This document shows positions 62,862 to 64,000 of a DNA stretch of 64,000 nt, piece by piece. Within the stretch, counting starts at the first letter, position 1; every line of letters begins with the position of its first letter. The notes beneath the pieces are model-generated. The model searched no databases, was not told the origin of the DNA, and worked only from the letters and a program-made list of their open reading frames with translations. The position numbers and the translations under genes were made by a program. The DNA comes from Ruegeria denitrificans (lineage in GTDB: Bacteria > Pseudomonadota > Alphaproteobacteria > Rhodobacterales > Rhodobacteraceae): NCBI RefSeq assembly GCF_001458295.1, contig NZ_CYUD01000006.1, positions 62,001 to 126,000 of the forward strand. Direction: 5' to 3'.

Positions 62862-64000
62862 ATGACAGCAGCATATGAATATGAAACCCACGAATACGAT
62901 GTCGTTGTCGTAGGCGCAGGTGGTGCAGGTCTGCGGGCGACGCTGGGCATGGCTGAACAAGGCCTGCGCACAGCATGCGTCACCAAGGTGTTCCCGACAC
63001 GCTCGCACACTGTAGCGGCGCAGGGCGGTATCGCGGCATCTCTGTCGAACATGGGGCCGGACCACTGGCAGTGGCACATGTATGACACCGTCAAGGGCTC
63101 GGACTGGCTGGGTGACACCGATGCGATGGAGTATCTGGCCCGCGAAGCGCCCAAAGCGGTGTACGAGCTGGAGCACTATGGCGTGCCCTTCAGCCGGACC
63201 GAAGAAGGCAAGATTTATCAGCGCCCGTTCGGTGGCCACACAACCGAATTCGGCGAAGGCCCTGCCGTTCAGCGCACCTGTGCCGCCGCCGACCGGACCG
63301 GTCACGCGATCCTGCACACGCTGTATGGTCAGTCGCTGAAGAACAATGCCGAGTTCTATATCGAATATTTCGCCATCGACCTGATCATGTCCGATGACGG
63401 GCAGTGTCAGGGTGTCGTCTGCTGGAAGCTGGACGATGGTACCATGCATGTCTTCAACGCCAAGATGGTGGTGCTGGCGACCGGCGGCTACGGCCGGGCT
63501 TATTTCAGCGCGACCTCAGCGCATACCTGCACCGGTGACGGTGGTGGCATGGTGGCCCGCGCGGGTCTGGCGCTGCAGGATATGGAGTTTGTTCAGTTCC
63601 ACCCGACCGGCATCTATGGGTCAGGCTGCCTGATTACCGAAGGCGCACGGGGTGAAGGCGGTTACCTGACCAACTCGGAAGGCGAACGGTTCATGGAGCG
63701 TTACGCGCCCCAGTACAAGGACCTTGCGCCACGTGACTACGTCTCGCGTTCGATGACCATGGAAATCCGCGAGGGCCGCGGCCATGGTGACAATGGCGAT
63801 CACATCCACCTGAACCTCAGCCACCTGCCGGCCGAAGCGCTAGCGGAACGTTTGCCAGGTATTTCGGAATCGGCACGTGTCTTTGCTGGTGTGGACGTGA
63901 CCAAGGAACCGATCCCGGTTCTGCCGACCGTGCACTACAACATGGGCGGTATCCCGACCAACTATTGGGGTGAGGTTCTAAACCCCACCGCCGACAATCC
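62862..64000 (+). CDS. sdhA: Succinate dehydrogenase flavoprotein subunit (3' end missing)
   Basis: About 380 of the expected ~600 residues are inside the window. [20 protein letters not shown] binds [18 protein letters not shown] carries the histidine that covalently holds [17 protein letters not shown] and [20 protein letters not shown] belong to the succinate site. It oxidises succinate to fumarate. The frame stays open to the right edge. Confidence 0.97.
   Translation, partial: MTAAYEYETHEYDVVVVGAGGAGLRATLGMAEQGLRTACVTKVFPTRSHTVAAQGGIAASLSNMGPDHWQWHMYDTVKGSDWLGDTDAMEYLAREAPKAVYELEHYGVPFSRTEEGKIYQRPFGGHTTEFGEGPAVQRTCAAADRTGHAILHTLYGQSLKNNAEFYIEYFAIDLIMSDDGQCQGVVCWKLDDGTMHVFNAKMVVLATGGYGRAYFSATSAHTCTGDGGGMVARAGLALQDMEFVQFHPTGIYGSGCLITEGARGEGGYLTNSEGERFMERYAPQYKDLAPRDYVSRSMTMEIREGRGHGDNGDHIHLNLSHLPAEALAERLPGISESARVFAGVDVTKEPIPVLPTVHYNMGGIPTNYWGEVLNPTADN

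Overview
The window reads as ordinary chromosome of a marine alphaproteobacterium of the order Rhodobacterales, most likely a Roseobacter-group species close to Ruegeria. The reasons are the overall GC-rich coding style, the argH / small lipoprotein / lysA / TIGR02302 order, an ethylmalonyl-CoA pathway lyase and hydratase, an aa3 oxidase subunit IV peptide, a DmdC-like acyl-CoA dehydrogenase and the suc-mdh-sdh clustering. I see about 71 protein genes. There is no tRNA, rRNA, CRISPR array, insertion sequence or prophage. Genes are packed tightly, with many ATGA start-stop couplings and several convergent pairs that overlap by 4-12 bases. Only one intergenic gap exceeds 300 bases (55811-56130).

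Layout. 1-14.4 kb: the end of an RND efflux pump, NUDIX and DsbD-like genes, yqgE, tsaC, a DmdC-like acyl-CoA dehydrogenase with an MBL hydrolase, a membrane-anchored glycerophosphodiesterase followed by a phospholipase-A2-like secreted protein, an oxidase subunit IV peptide, a lipoprotein, azlCD and fdhD. 14.5-18.7 kb: an AEC transporter, then a molybdenum-cofactor operon mobA-mobB-moeA in which MoeA carries an extra N-terminal nuclease-like domain. 18.7-28.8 kb: greA, a SoxR regulator divergent from a VOC-fold gene, ETF-ubiquinone oxidoreductase, a TPR protein with ispE, a polyprenyl synthase and small genes. 28.9-35.2 kb: phaB and phaA for polyhydroxybutyrate, an EAL protein, and a run of small uncharacterised genes. 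35.2-44.8 kb: argH, two tiny lipoproteins, lysA, a TIGR02302 protein, then ftsE-ftsX-plsC-PPOX.

44.9-64 kb is the TCA-cycle region. On the minus strand, mdh has its own terminator and is followed by a long sucC-sucD-sucA-sucB-lpd series into which five non-TCA genes are interleaved. On the plus strand lie a TauE exporter, an Mcl2-like lyase, mch (mesaconyl-CoA hydratase), a DUF1194 protein and sdhCDA, which runs off the right edge.

The most interesting signal is regulatory. The perfect palindrome TGTGATCACA (or its near copy CGTGATCACA) occurs as a pair at the same 21-base spacing, about 110-115 bases upstream of the start codon of both sucC and sdhC, with a third copy at sdhC. This looks like a shared operator of the TCA operons. 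A second clear regulatory structure is a SoxR-type box inside a 19-base promoter spacer driving the VOC-fold gene.
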